Positions 30,730-40,941 are shown, counted from the stretch's first letter. The stretch is DNA of 64,000 nt from DASRDU01 sp035560235 (GCA_035560235.1 DATMAG010000116.1:224018-288017), one strand, 5' to 3'. The notes: generated by a model from the sequence alone, not told the origin. Translations and numbers: made by a program.

Positions 30730-31509
30730 ATGCCTGCTGCCATTGAATTTGATCACGTCGAGTTTCGCTATCCTGGCGGGCCGCTGCTGCTCGATCAGTT
30801 GTCGCTGACCATCGAAGCGGGCGAGACGCTGGCGCTCGTGGGCCGCAGCGGGCTGGGCAAATCAACGATTCTCAAACTGATCAATCACCTGCTGCTGCCC
30901 GTCGCAGGCGCTGTCCGCGTCGAAGGCCGCGCCACAACTGAATGGGATTCGATTCGCCTGCGCCGTTGCATCGGTTATGTGCTGCAGGAAGTCGGTCTGT
31001 TTCCGCATCTGACGATTGGGCGCAATGTCGGCATCGTGCCGCGACTGGAAGGCTGGGAGGAAGCGCGCATCGGTGAGCGCACGGCTGAACTGCTCGCGCT
31101 CGTCGGCCTTGATCCGACAACTTATCTGCATCGCTATCCGCGTGAACTGTCGGGCGGGCAGCGGCAGCGCGTCGGCGTGGCGCGGGCGCTGGCCGTTGAT
31201 CCGCCGATTCTGCTGATGGATGAACCGTTCGGCGCGCTCGACCCGGTGACGCGGCTGGAACTGCACCGCGAATTTCGTCGCATTCAGCAGCAGCTTCGCA
31301 AAACCATCGTCATCGTCACGCACGACATGGGCGAAGCCTTTGCGCTCGGAACAAAGATCGGCGTGCTGGCTGGTGGCCGACTCGCCGCGCTCGCCGCGCC
31401 CGCTGAAATCATCCACTCAACCGACCCCGAAGTCAGAACATTGCTTGACACCATGCCATCAATTTCAAATCTCAAATCTCAAATCTCAAATCTCAAATTT
31501 GAAATCTGA
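30730..31509 (+). CDS. ABC transporter ATPase, OpuCA/EgtV type
   Basis: The 259-residue ATPase has Walker A GRSGLGKST, signature LSGGQRQRVGVAR and Walker B ILLMDEPFGALDP, plus the switch His in IVIVTHDMGEAF. It powers the permease/binding-protein fusion encoded 10 bases downstream, in a system like OpuC (compatible solutes) or EgtUV (ergothioneine). It lacks the C-terminal CBS domains of many OpuCA proteins. The last 13-15 residues (ISNLKSQISNLKFEI) and the stop are encoded by a TCAAATC repeat, so this tail is probably a recent addition. The ATG at 30730 was chosen over an in-frame TTG at 30706. Confidence 0.88.
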   Translation: MPAAIEFDHVEFRYPGGPLLLDQLSLTIEAGETLALVGRSGLGKSTILKLINHLLLPVAGAVRVEGRATTEWDSIRLRRCIGYVLQEVGLFPHLTIGRNVGIVPRLEGWEEARIGERTAELLALVGLDPTTYLHRYPRELSGGQRQRVGVARALAVDPPILLMDEPFGALDPVTRLELHREFRRIQQQLRKTIVIVTHDMGEAFALGTKIGVLAGGRLAALAAPAEIIHSTDPEVRTLLDTMPSISNLKSQISNLKFEI

Positions 31510-31513
31510 GATT
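31462..31513. repeat. TCAAATC direct-word repeat with inverted end, inside the ATPase 3' end
   Basis: CTCAAAT is repeated four times and then closed by TTTGAAATCTGAGATT, so the unit can fold back. It supplies the last codons and stop of the ATPase gene and ends 6 bases before the next ATG. Related elements lie at 50169-50195 and about 54231-54255. Confidence 0.85.
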
Positions 31514-31519
31514 CACTTT

Positions 31520-33082
31520 ATGCGACTGCTCGAATTCTGGCTGAACAACCGGGCGGAATTCATCGCCGCGCTGCTCAGGCATCTGGCGCTCGTGATCGCC
31601 TCAACGGGCATCGCGGTGCTGATCGGCGTGCCGCTTGGCATCATCGCGTATCACCGCCCGAAGCCGGGTTCAGCGCTGATCGGGTTTGCCAACATCGTGC
31701 AGACGATTCCGAGTCTGGCGATGTTCGGCTTTCTGATTCCGCTGCCGTTCATCGGCGGCATCGGCGCAAAGGCGGCGCTGATTGTGCTGATTCTTTACGC
31801 GCTGCTGCCGGTGATGCGCACGACCGTGAGCGGGCTGCAGAGCATTGACCCGGCAGTGCGCGAAGCGGCGACGGCGATGGGGATGACCGGACGGCAGATG
31901 CTGCAAATCGTTGAATTGCCGCTTGCGCTCAATTCAATCATCGCGGGCATTCGCGTGGCGACAGTGGTCGGCGTCGGCACAGCGACGATTGCCGCAGCAG
32001 TGGGCGCGGGCGGCCTGGGCGAATACATCTATCGCGGCGTGGTGAGCGTCAACGGCACAGTCATTCTGGCCGGAGCGTTGCCTGCTGCGGCGCTGGCACT
32101 GCTCGCTGATTTCGCGCTCGGCTGGACGGAGCGCAGGCTGTCACCTGGTCGTGTGAAAACTGAAAGCTCAATGCGTTTTGTGTTCGCCGCGCTCGCCGCA
32201 GTCGTGGTGATTGTCTTACTCATCGGCAATCTGTTCAGCCCGGAACGCGCCGCGGGCCGCATCATTATTGGCTCAAAGCAGTTTACTGAACAGCGCATCC
32301 TCGGTGAACTGCTGGCCGCAGTCATTGAACGCAGCACGCGCCTCAAAGCCGTGCGCAAGCCTGATCTGGGCGACACGCTGGTGTGCGAAAGCGCGATGCT
32401 CAGCGGCGATCTTGATTTGTATGTCGAATACACCGGCACGGCGCTGACGGCTGTTTTCAAGCAGCCGGTGATGCTCGACAGCGAACGAGTCAACAGCATT
32501 GTGGCCGCGCGTTATGCCGCCACTGGTCGAGTGATGATGCCGCCGCTCGGCTTCAACAACACGTTTGCCATTCTGGTGCGCGGCAGCGATGCACGGGCTT
32601 TGAATCTGAAAACGATATCGGATGCGGCGCGTTATGCGCCGAACTGGCGCGCCGGATTCGGTCACGCCTTCATTGATCGTGAAGACGGCTATCAGGGACT
32701 CGTCAAAACTTACGAGCTGCGTTTTGCCGGGCCGCCGCTGGCGATGGATTTGTCGCTGACCTATCGCGCGCTCGCAGACAAGCGCGTTGATTTAATTGCC
32801 GGTGACGCCACCAACGGATTGATTGCGAAACTCGATCTGTTTATGCTGTCCGACGACCGTCGCTATTTTCCTCCTTATCACGCCGTGCCGGTGATTCGCG
32901 CTGAAACGATCAATCAGTATCCTGAGTTGTGGCCGGTCTTTGATCGCCTGGCTGGCAAAGTCACTGACGCTGAGATGCGACAGATGAATTACGAAGCCGA
33001 TGTCGAGCATAAAGACACAACGGCCATCGTCCGCGACTTCATTGCTCGTCACCCTGAAATTACTGGTCAGCGCAGTGAGTGA
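31520..33082 (+). CDS. Fused ABC permease and osmoprotectant/ergothioneine-type binding protein (EgtU-like)
   Basis: Residues about 1-210 are an OpuCB-type permease (IPSLAMFGFLIPLPFIGGIG and EAATAMGMTGRQML, the ATPase-contact loop). One more membrane helix (about 218-238) follows. Residues about 248-515 are an OpuAC-type binding domain starting IIIGSKQFTEQRILGELLA, with the family core LDLYVEYTGTALTAVF. This order matches EgtU, the ergothioneine importer subunit of pneumococcus, and also OpuBB/OpuC fusions for choline and betaine. An egtD gene 8 kb away makes ergothioneine plausible, but the ligand is undecided. The ATG at 31520 follows a repeat that ends 6 bases upstream; the longer open frame starts inside the ATPase gene. 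Confidence 0.87.
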   Translation: MRLLEFWLNNRAEFIAALLRHLALVIASTGIAVLIGVPLGIIAYHRPKPGSALIGFANIVQTIPSLAMFGFLIPLPFIGGIGAKAALIVLILYALLPVMRTTVSGLQSIDPAVREAATAMGMTGRQMLQIVELPLALNSIIAGIRVATVVGVGTATIAAAVGAGGLGEYIYRGVVSVNGTVILAGALPAAALALLADFALGWTERRLSPGRVKTESSMRFVFAALAAVVVIVLLIGNLFSPERAAGRIIIGSKQFTEQRILGELLAAVIERSTRLKAVRKPDLGDTLVCESAMLSGDLDLYVEYTGTALTAVFKQPVMLDSERVNSIVAARYAATGRVMMPPLGFNNTFAILVRGSDARALNLKTISDAARYAPNWRAGFGHAFIDREDGYQGLVKTYELRFAGPPLAMDLSLTYRALADKRVDLIAGDATNGLIAKLDLFMLSDDRRYFPPYHAVPVIRAETINQYPELWPVFDRLAGKVTDAEMRQMNYEADVEHKDTTAIVRDFIARHPEITGQRSE

Positions 33083-33132
33083 TGTACTCATAATTGCTGC
33101 GGTCTGCCGTGGCTGTTATGATTGCGACCATT

Positions 33133-33471
33133 ATGAAACGAGCCAGAAATATTGCGGCCCTCAGTGAAGGCAGCGTGACTGCGGTGCAGGCGCGGGCGCG
33201 CGTGAATCGTTTTCTGTTGTCACAGGTCGGCAGCCAGTTTTCTGCCGGAGAGCCGGAGCCGGATGTGGTTAATGAACTCTGGCAGGTTCCGCTGCTGCTG
33301 ATCACTCCGGGACTGGTGGCCGGGCAGGTTGGCGAAGCGACTGTCTCGATGAATACGCGCGAGATCATCAGCCATACCGATGTTGAGCAGATTTATGCGG
33401 CGGCGGCCAGATTGAGAAAACGTCATCATGCCGCGATTAAGGCCTCCTTTTTACGAGCAGGAAAAAGATAA
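33133..33471 (+). CDS. Unrecognised small protein overlapping a C39-like peptidase gene
   Basis: A 112-residue protein (from MKRARNIAALSEGSVTAVQA) with a helix, a central WQVPLLLITPGLVAGQVGEA strand region and a basic C-terminus (RLRKRHHAAIKASFLRAGKR). I do not recognise a named family. It has no signal peptide or membrane helix. Its last 44 bases overlap the peptidase gene in another frame, a strong hint that the two are translated together and act as a pair. No clear ribosome-binding site precedes the ATG at 33133, and earlier ATGs at 33118 and nearby are possible starts. Confidence 0.6.
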   Translation: MKRARNIAALSEGSVTAVQARARVNRFLLSQVGSQFSAGEPEPDVVNELWQVPLLLITPGLVAGQVGEATVSMNTREIISHTDVEQIYAAAARLRKRHHAAIKASFLRAGKR

Positions 33472-33871
33472 CTCCTGTCTGCCCGCCTGCCTGCGGATGG
33501 TGCTGGCGGCGCGTGGTCTGCTTCTGACAGAAAATCAGGTGCGTGAGTTGTGTGACTGGAGTCCGCGCACCTCAGTCTCCTCAACCAGTGTGGTCGCGGC
33601 GGCACGGGCGCTGGGTTTCATCCACTCGCGCGAAGATTACGGGCTGCGGTTGCATGATCTGCGTGATGAACTGCGCTCAGGTCTGTTTCCGATTGTGGGA
33701 GTTGACCTGCAACCTTACGGTCGCATCGGGCTGCACGCGCAGGTAGTGGTGTCAGTCGCCAGTCGCGGAATCACTGTGCAGGATCCGCTGCTCGGCCAGT
33801 TTGTCACCAGCCTGCTGGTCTTTGAGCAGGCGTGGAGCGCAACTGATTTCCTGACGATTCTGATCGAATGA
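33428..33871 (+). CDS. Stand-alone peptidase C39-like (papain-like) cysteine protease
   Basis: The 147-residue protein has the C39 layout: an N-terminal Cys motif (QEKDNSCLPACLRMVLAARG, catalytic Cys in NSC), and a conserved LGFIHSREDYGLRLHDL middle. GLHAQVVVSVASRGITVQDP supplies the His and Asp of the triad. Canonical C39 domains sit on bacteriocin ABC exporters and cut leader peptides after double glycines. This one has no transporter attached. It overlaps the small gene at 33133-33471, whose product may be a substrate, cofactor or inhibitor. It precedes a TolC-RND-MFP pump after 12 bases, which could make it the first part of an export operon. That is inference. Confidence 0.75.
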   Translation: MPRLRPPFYEQEKDNSCLPACLRMVLAARGLLLTENQVRELCDWSPRTSVSSTSVVAAARALGFIHSREDYGLRLHDLRDELRSGLFPIVGVDLQPYGRIGLHAQVVVSVASRGITVQDPLLGQFVTSLLVFEQAWSATDFLTILIE

Positions 33872-33883
33872 AAATTGAATTGT

Positions 33884-35284
33884 ATGAACAGGCCCCTTTG
33901 TCTTCTTCTGTTGCTGCTCGTCTGTCCATCCTTATGCTCCGCGCAGGAATCATCATCACAATCAGCGCCGCTCAGACTTGAGACTGCTGTCGAACTGGCA
34001 TTACAAAACTATCCCGCGATTCGCCAGGCGCAGGCGCAGGTCAAAGCCACTGAGGCCGGAATCGAACATGCCCGCACTGCTTACCTGCCGCGCGCTGATC
34101 TGTTATGGCAGGAAAACTTCGCCACCAGAAACAACGTCTTCGGCCTGCTGCTGCCGCAATCAGTTGTGCCGGGCATTTCAGGGCCGGTGCTGGATTCGAC
34201 TTCGCTGGCGGGCGTGTGGGGCAGCGCGGGCGGATTGCTGCTCACGTGGGAGCCGTTCGATTTCGGCTGGCGCAGGGCCGGCGTCGCAACCGCACGCGCC
34301 ATCAGCAATCAGGCCAGGGCTGGTGAAGTAGTGACGCGGCTGGATGTCAGCGCCGCCGCTGCCGATGCCTTTCTGGCTGCTGCTGCGGCTGAACAGACAG
34401 TGCGCGCAGCAGAGGCCGGAGTCGAACGCGCCGAAACATTTCTGAAAACCGTGCGCACGCTCGCTGACAATCAGTTGCGCCCTGGCGTTGACGTGTCACG
34501 CGCCGAAGCCGATCTGGCTGCGGCTCGCAATCAGTTGATTCAGGCGCAGCAGAATGCCGAACTGGCAAAGGTCAGTCTTGCTGAAACCATCGGTCAGGCA
34601 GGCGCGAGGCTCACCATTGATCCCGGCCCGCTGCTCACGATGCCGCAGGTTCCGTCATCGTCAACCATCAATCTTTCCGCGCATCCGCTGGCGCTGGCGC
34701 AGACGGCTGCGCTCGATGTCGTGCGCGCCCGGCAGCACGAACTTGATCGCGCTTACTTCCCGCGCTTCAACTGGCAGACCGCCGTGTTCGGACGCGGCAG
34801 CGGCGCACTGCTCAACGGGCAGTTTGATCGCGGCAGAGGTTTTTATCCCGACACGATGAACTGGGCGACCGGAGTGACTGTGACCTTTCCGGCCTTTGAC
34901 ATTTTCGGCCTGCGCGCAAAGCGCCGGATTGAAGCCGCCAACATCAGCGTCGAACAAGCCCGCTACGATCAGGTTATGCAGATGCTGAAAACGCAGGACG
35001 CCCGCGCCCGCACGCTGATTGAAGCTGCGCGAAAGTTTGCCGCCAACACTCCCGTGCAACTGAAAGCCGCGCGGGAAACATTGCAGCGCGCTCAGGTGCG
35101 TTACGAATACGGCCTGACAAATGTGATTGAAGTCGCCGATGCACAGCGGCTGGTCACGCAGGCTGAAATCGAAGATGCGGTCGCCCGGCTGGCAGTCTGG
35201 CGCGCCCTGCTCGCCGCCGCAAAGTTACAGGGCGATCTGAAATCATTTCTGGAGCAGGCAGGCAGGAACAGCAGCAGTCAGTAA
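33884..35284 (+). CDS. TolC-family outer-membrane efflux protein (second pump)
   Basis: The 466-residue protein has a signal peptide (MNRPLCLLLLLLVCPSLCSA) and the repeated helical layout of TolC channels. LRLETAVELALQNYPAIRQA opens the first half, and VRYEYGLTNVIEVADAQRLV is the conserved end-of-domain motif. It would form the outer-membrane exit for the RND pump that follows. I chose the ATG at 33884; a TTG three codons earlier is in frame. It begins 12 bases after the C39-like peptidase gene. Confidence 0.88.
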   Translation: MNRPLCLLLLLLVCPSLCSAQESSSQSAPLRLETAVELALQNYPAIRQAQAQVKATEAGIEHARTAYLPRADLLWQENFATRNNVFGLLLPQSVVPGISGPVLDSTSLAGVWGSAGGLLLTWEPFDFGWRRAGVATARAISNQARAGEVVTRLDVSAAAADAFLAAAAAEQTVRAAEAGVERAETFLKTVRTLADNQLRPGVDVSRAEADLAAARNQLIQAQQNAELAKVSLAETIGQAGARLTIDPGPLLTMPQVPSSSTINLSAHPLALAQTAALDVVRARQHELDRAYFPRFNWQTAVFGRGSGALLNGQFDRGRGFYPDTMNWATGVTVTFPAFDIFGLRAKRRIEAANISVEQARYDQVMQMLKTQDARARTLIEAARKFAANTPVQLKAARETLQRAQVRYEYGLTNVIEVADAQRLVTQAEIEDAVARLAVWRALLAAAKLQGDLKSFLEQAGRNSSSQ

Positions 35285-35393
35285 TCAGAGCTGCAGGCTT
35301 TTATCTCTGACCTGAAACCGGATTCACTGAACCGCGTGATTCACTGACTTGTCTTCCGTCTTCTGAATTCCGACTTCCGCACTCATCGTTTCT

Positions 35394-38300
35394 ATGTGGC
35401 TTATCAATCTCGCATTACGACGCCCGTTCACGATTCTGGTCATCGTCATCGGCATCGCGCTTGGTTCGGTGCTGGCGCTGACGCGCATGCCGGTGGACAT
35501 TTTTCCGAATCTGAATCTGCCGGTGATCTATGTCGCGCAGCCTTACGGCGGAATGGATCCGGCGCAGATGGAGAGCTTTCTGGTTTCGTATTACGAGTAT
35601 CACTTTCTTTACATCGCGGGCATCGAACACGTCGAATCGAAATCAATTCAGAACGTCGGCCTCGTCAAACTCTTCTTTCATCCGGGCACTGACATGAGTC
35701 AGGCGCTCGCGCAGACAATTTCATACGTCGAACGCTCGCGGGCATTCATGCCGCCCGGCACTGTTTCGCCATTTGTGGTCAGGTTCGATGCGGGCAGCGT
35801 GCCGGTCGGGCAGCTTGTTTTTTCAAGCGACACACGCGGCGTCGGTGAGATTCAGGATCTCGCGCTCTTTCGCATTCGCCCGATGTTTTCGACGCTGCCC
35901 GGAGTCTCTGCGCCGCCACCGTTCGGCGGCAATCAGCGCACGGTGATTATTCGCGCCGATCCTGACCGTTTGCGCGCTTATGCCATGTCGCCTGAAGAAC
36001 TCGTCAAAGCCATTGCCGCAGGCAACACGATTCTGCCCGCAGGCAACGTGCGCACTGGCGATCTGAACCGCCTCGCGCCAGTCAATTCAGTAGTGCGCGA
36101 CATCAAAGAGCTTGCTGATCTGCCGGTGCGCACCGGGCCGGGCGCGAATGTTTACGTGCGCGACGTTGGCACGGTTGAAAACGGCAGCGACATTCTGACC
36201 GGCTACGGTCTGGTCAATGGACGCCGCACGGTTTACATCCCCGTCACCAAACGCTCTGACGCTTCGACGCTGGATGTGGTCAATCGCGTCAGGGCCGAAC
36301 TGCCGCGCTTTCAGTCGCTCGTGCCTGAAGACATCAAGGTCAGTTTTGAATTCGATCAGTCGGTCATCGTCAAAAATTCGGTTCGCACGCTCGTCTTTGA
36401 AGGCGCGCTTGGCGCAGTGCTGACGGGCCTGATGGTGCTGCTTTTTCTGCGCAGTGTGCGCAGCGCGCTGATTGTCGTCATCACGATTCCCTTTGCGCTG
36501 CTTGGCGCGCTGGTCGGATTGTGGCTGACAGGACAGACGGTCAACATTATGACCCTGGGCGGGCTGGCGCTGGCCATCGGCGTGCTGGTTGATGAATCAA
36601 CGGTGGCGATTGAAAACATCCACACTCATCTGTCACGCGGCGAACCGCTGCGGCGCGCAGTTCTTGAAGCCACACGCGAAACGATCACACCGCGAATGCT
36701 GGCAATGCTTGCGGTGCTGGCCGTCTTTGTGCCGTCATTTTTTATGGTCGGAGTGGCGCGGTCATTGTTTGTCCCGCTCTCGCTCGCGGTCGGCTTTGCG
36801 ATGCTGGCGTCTTACCTGCTCTCGAATACGCTCGTGCCGGTGCTGGCCGTGTGGCTGTTGAAGAGTAAAAGCGATGAGACGCACACGCCGTCATTTTTTG
36901 AAGTGGCAGGCAAACGTTATCAGAGCGCGCTGCAAAGGCTCTGGCGTTTGCGCTGGCCGGTGATGATCGCTTATCTCGTCATCGCGGCGGCTGGCATCCT
37001 GGTGATCGGGCGCAATCTCGGCACTGATATTTTTCCGAACGTTGACACCGGCCTGTTTCAGCTTCGGCTGCGCGCTCCGACCGGCACGCGGGTTGAGCGC
37101 ACTGAAGTCATTGCGCTGAAGGCCCTCGATGCGATTCGCGCTGAAGCGGGCGCTGACAACGTTGCCATCACGCTCGGCTTTGTCGGCATTCAGCCGCCAA
37201 GCTATCCGGTCAACACCATCAATCTGTGGACGAGCGGTTCGCACGAAGCGGTGCTGACCGTTGCGCTCAAACGCGGCTCAGGCGTGCGCATTGATGACCT
37301 GCGCGAACGATTGCGCAGAAAGCTGCCCGAAGTGATTCCCGGCACCGCGCTGTCATTTGAAGCAGGTGATGTCGTCAATCAGGTGATGAACTTCGGCGCG
37401 CCCACACCGATTGAAGTTGCTGTCAGCGGCCCGAATCTGACCGCGAGCCGCGCTTTTGCTGAAAAGATCCTTGGCGAGATGAAAAAGATTGTGGCGCTGC
37501 GCGATCTGCAATTCAGCCAGCCGCTCGATTACCCGACGATTGACATCAGGGTTGACCGCAAACGCGCCGGACAGCTTGGCGTTTCGGTCGAACAGATCGG
37601 GCGTTCGCTGGTGGCTGCGACTTCATCGAGCCGCTTCACACAGCCGACATACTGGCGCGACCCGGCCAGCGGCACGGCTTATCAGGTGCAGGTCGAGATT
37701 CCGCAATCACGCATCGCTTCAATTGAAGACGTGCAGGCCGTGCCGGTCAACACCACGAACGGCGCGCGCGCGCTGGCCGCTGACGTGGCTGAGATTTCTT
37801 ACGGCACAGCGGTTGGCGAATACGACCGTTACAATCAGCAGCGCATGATTACCATCACCGCCAACATTGCCGGTCAGGATCTGGGCAGCGTCACGAGCGA
37901 AGTCAGCGCCGCAATTGCCCACGCCGGTGAAGCGCCGCGCGGACTGAGTGTCAGCGTGCGCGGTCAGGTTCCGCCAATGCAGCAGACTCTGTCGGGTTTG
38001 CAGACCGGACTGCTGCTGGCGATTGTCGTGATCTTTCTGCTGCTCACGGCCAACTTTCAGTCAATGCGGCTGGCGCTGGTGATTCTGTCAACTGTTCCTG
38101 CGGTCATTACCGGCGTGGCCGCAGCGTTGTGGATCACGCGGACGACGCTCAACGTGCAGTCGTTTATGGGAGCGATTATGGCGATTGGCGTTTCGGTGGC
38201 GAATGCGATTCTGCTGGTCACCTTTGCCGAACAGCGCAGGCGCACAGGCAGCGAAGCGCAGGCAGCAGCAATGGAAGGCGCAGGCAGTCGCTTGCGCCCG

Positions 38301-38528
38301 ATTCTGATGACCAGTCTGGCGATGATTGCCGGAATGCTGCCGATGGCGCTCTCGATTGGCGAAGGCGGCGAACAGACCGCGCCCCTCGGTCGCGCCGTCA
38401 TCGGTGGCCTGGCCGCTTCTACCAGCGCCGTGCTGATCGTGCTGCCGCTGGTTTTTGCAACCACGCAGCGCAAAGCCAGCCGCGCATCGGCGTCATTACA
38501 TCCCGATGACCTGAGCAGCGCAGAGTGA
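35394..38528 (+). CDS. RND-family efflux permease (second pump)
   Basis: The 1044-residue protein shows the full RND pattern. A first membrane helix (about 8-30) is followed by porter loops, a helix block with GVLVDESTVAIENIHTH in TM4 (note Asp-Glu, not Asp-Asp), a second porter loop and a final helix block ending near 1020. It begins MWLINLALRRPFTILVIVIG, as in many acidobacterial and myxobacterial pumps of the hydrophobe/amphiphile efflux type. It acts with the TolC encoded upstream and the adaptor encoded downstream. The substrate is unknown. No regulator sits next to the operon. Confidence 0.92.
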   Translation: MWLINLALRRPFTILVIVIGIALGSVLALTRMPVDIFPNLNLPVIYVAQPYGGMDPAQMESFLVSYYEYHFLYIAGIEHVESKSIQNVGLVKLFFHPGTDMSQALAQTISYVERSRAFMPPGTVSPFVVRFDAGSVPVGQLVFSSDTRGVGEIQDLALFRIRPMFSTLPGVSAPPPFGGNQRTVIIRADPDRLRAYAMSPEELVKAIAAGNTILPAGNVRTGDLNRLAPVNSVVRDIKELADLPVRTGPGANVYVRDVGTVENGSDILTGYGLVNGRRTVYIPVTKRSDASTLDVVNRVRAELPRFQSLVPEDIKVSFEFDQSVIVKNSVRTLVFEGALGAVLTGLMVLLFLRSVRSALIVVITIPFALLGALVGLWLTGQTVNIMTLGGLALAIGVLVDESTVAIENIHTHLSRGEPLRRAVLEATRETITPRMLAMLAVLAVFVPSFFMVGVARSLFVPLSLAVGFAMLASYLLSNTLVPVLAVWLLKSKSDETHTPSFFEVAGKRYQSALQRLWRLRWPVMIAYLVIAAAGILVIGRNLGTDIFPNVDTGLFQLRLRAPTGTRVERTEVIALKALDAIRAEAGADNVAITLGFVGIQPPSYPVNTINLWTSGSHEAVLTVALKRGSGVRIDDLRERLRRKLPEVIPGTALSFEAGDVVNQVMNFGAPTPIEVAVSGPNLTASRAFAEKILGEMKKIVALRDLQFSQPLDYPTIDIRVDRKRAGQLGVSVEQIGRSLVAATSSSRFTQPTYWRDPASGTAYQVQVEIPQSRIASIEDVQAVPVNTTNGARALAADVAEISYGTAVGEYDRYNQQRMITITANIAGQDLGSVTSEVSAAIAHAGEAPRGLSVSVRGQVPPMQQTLSGLQTGLLLAIVVIFLLLTANFQSMRLALVILSTVPAVITGVAAALWITRTTLNVQSFMGAIMAIGVSVANAILLVTFAEQRRRTGSEAQAAAMEGAGSRLRPILMTSLAMIAGMLPMALSIGEGGEQTAPLGRAVIGGLAASTSAVLIVLPLVFATTQRKASRASASLHPDDLSSAE

Positions 38529-38561
38529 GCTGTGCTGTAAGCTGTATGATTCAGGAAAATG

Positions 38562-38643
38562 TTTTCCACAAAGCCACACGAAGAAGCACGAAGAAATGGC
38601 TTGTCATTCTTCGTGAATCTTCGTGTGACTTCGTGGAGAAAAT
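38562..38643. repeat. CACGAAG/CTTCGTG inverted repeat within the second pump operon
   Basis: The left arm (about 38562-38597) contains CCACACGAAGAAGCACGAAG. The right arm (about 38605-38643) contains TTCTTCGTGAATCTTCGTGT, and the outer ends TTTTCCAC and GTGGAGAAAA also pair. It lies between the RND and adaptor genes, like the family member at 6022-6197 in the other pump operon. Confidence 0.88.
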
Positions 38644-38676
38644 GTCTTTGCCGGATATTTTCAGAAAGTCGCCAGG

Positions 38677-39909
38677 ATGCATAAATTCATTACCCTTCTG
38701 TCTTCGCTCATCTTCATCGGCTTCACCGCCTGCACTTCAGGCAGCAGCGCGCAGAAGGCGCAGCCACAGGCTTCGCCCGCGCAGACGCCGACCGTCACGG
38801 TCACAAAGGTTGAATCGCACGAACTGAGTCGTCAGATTCGATTGCCCGGTGAGTTGCAGCCCTGGCAGGACACGGCGATTTATGCGCGGGTGCAGGGTTT
38901 TGTCGAAACGATCAATGTTGATCGCGGCTCGCAGGTAAAGAAAGGTCAGGTGCTGGCCCGGTTGCGCGCTCCTGAACTCGACGCACAACGCAGTGAAGCT
39001 GAAGCGAAAGTGCGCGCCGCGCAGTCGCAGCGCGTCGAAGCAATGGCGCGCGTGAGCAGCATTCGCGCACAGCGCCTTGAAGCCGAAGCGAAGCTCGCCG
39101 CCGACGAAGCCACTTATCAAAGGCTGAAAGCCGCTTCAGCCACGCCCGGCGTCGTGGCAGGCAACGATGTCGAAGTGGCGCAGAAATCGGTCGAAGCCGC
39201 AAAGGCAGGGATTCAGCTCTGGAGCGAAAACGAGAAGGCGGCACAGGCGCAGGTCAGGGCAATCGAAGAGAGCGAACGCGCCCTGCGTGAAGCTTCGCTG
39301 TCGGCAAAAAACATCGAAGCTTATCTGACCATCACTGCGCCTTTTGATGGCGTCATCACTGAACGCAACGTGCACCAGGGAAGCCTCGCGACAACTTCGG
39401 GAACTCCGATGCTGCGATTGCAGCAGGTGTCGCGGCTGCGGCTGGTTGTCGCCGTGCCTGAAAACGAAACAGCGAGCGTGAGTCCTGGCGCAAGGATCAG
39501 TTTCACGCTTCCGGCTTTTCCAGGCGAAACCTTTGCAGGCACGCTGCAACGCACAAGCCATTCACTCGATCCGAAAACGCGCACGATGCCGGTTGAGCTT
39601 GATGTGGCGAATCCTTCAGGCAGGCTGGCGCCGGGCATGTTTCCTGAAGTCATCTGGCCGGTGCGCCGCCCGCGTCCTTCGCTCTTTGTGCCGCCGTCAG
39701 CGATTGCAACGACGACTGAACGCTCATTCGTGATTCGCATTCGTGACGGTCTGACCGAATGGGTTGATGTCAGGCGCGGCGCTTCGATGAATTTGCAGGG
39801 CGCTGATCTGATCGAAGTCTTTGGCGATTTGTCAGCAGGCGATGTGATCGCCGTGCGCGGCACCGATGAATTGCGCGCCGGAACGCGCGTCAGCACTAAA
39901 TTGAAATAA
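38677..39909 (+). CDS. RND efflux membrane-fusion lipoprotein (second pump)
   Basis: The 410-residue adaptor has a lipoprotein signal (MHKFITLLSSLIFIGFTAC, lipobox FTAC). The biotinyl-lipoyl motif FVETINVDRGSQVKKGQVLA follows, then a long Ala/Glu-rich coiled-coil hairpin (about 95-205). The second half-motif (TITAPFDGVITERNVHQGSL) and beta-barrel domains end the protein. It bridges the RND permease and TolC. It is separated from the permease gene by 148 bases that hold a CACGAAG-type repeat. Confidence 0.9.
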   Translation: MHKFITLLSSLIFIGFTACTSGSSAQKAQPQASPAQTPTVTVTKVESHELSRQIRLPGELQPWQDTAIYARVQGFVETINVDRGSQVKKGQVLARLRAPELDAQRSEAEAKVRAAQSQRVEAMARVSSIRAQRLEAEAKLAADEATYQRLKAASATPGVVAGNDVEVAQKSVEAAKAGIQLWSENEKAAQAQVRAIEESERALREASLSAKNIEAYLTITAPFDGVITERNVHQGSLATTSGTPMLRLQQVSRLRLVVAVPENETASVSPGARISFTLPAFPGETFAGTLQRTSHSLDPKTRTMPVELDVANPSGRLAPGMFPEVIWPVRRPRPSLFVPPSAIATTTERSFVIRIRDGLTEWVDVRRGASMNLQGADLIEVFGDLSAGDVIAVRGTDELRAGTRVSTKLK

Positions 39910-39929
39910 CCAGGCTCAGGCCAATAACA

Positions 39930-40068
39930 AACCACGGGGAACACGGGGAATCACAGAGAAAGAAAAGAAGAAGCAGCGAATGGGTAAAGTGGTGTGAAAT
40001 CTGAAGTTTTCCTTTCACCCTTATCTTTTTCTCTCTGCTCCACCTCTTCCCCCGTGTTCCCTGTGGTT
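39930..40068. repeat. Inverted repeat with AACCACGGGGAACACGG arms
   Basis: AACCACGGGGAACACGGGG with a following CAGAGAAAGAAAAG (39930-39970) pairs with CTTTTTCTCTCTG and CCCCCGTGTTCCCTGTGGTT (40025-40068). It lies between the adaptor gene and the superoxide dismutase gene. The design is the same as that of the 41961-42078 element, with different words. Confidence 0.82.
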
Positions 40069-40164
40069 GAATCCTTTGTCAGGGGCTTTGCTGTTGTGAT
40101 TCAGACCCGCCGCTTCGCAAACAAAGTAAGAGGGAGTAAAGTTTCAGCCACAAAGGGGGAACTT

Positions 40165-40896
<732 letters not shown>

Positions 40897-40941
40897 GCGC
40901 CAGCAGACAGCGCAGGGTCGAAACTACCGGAGACGTAATTT

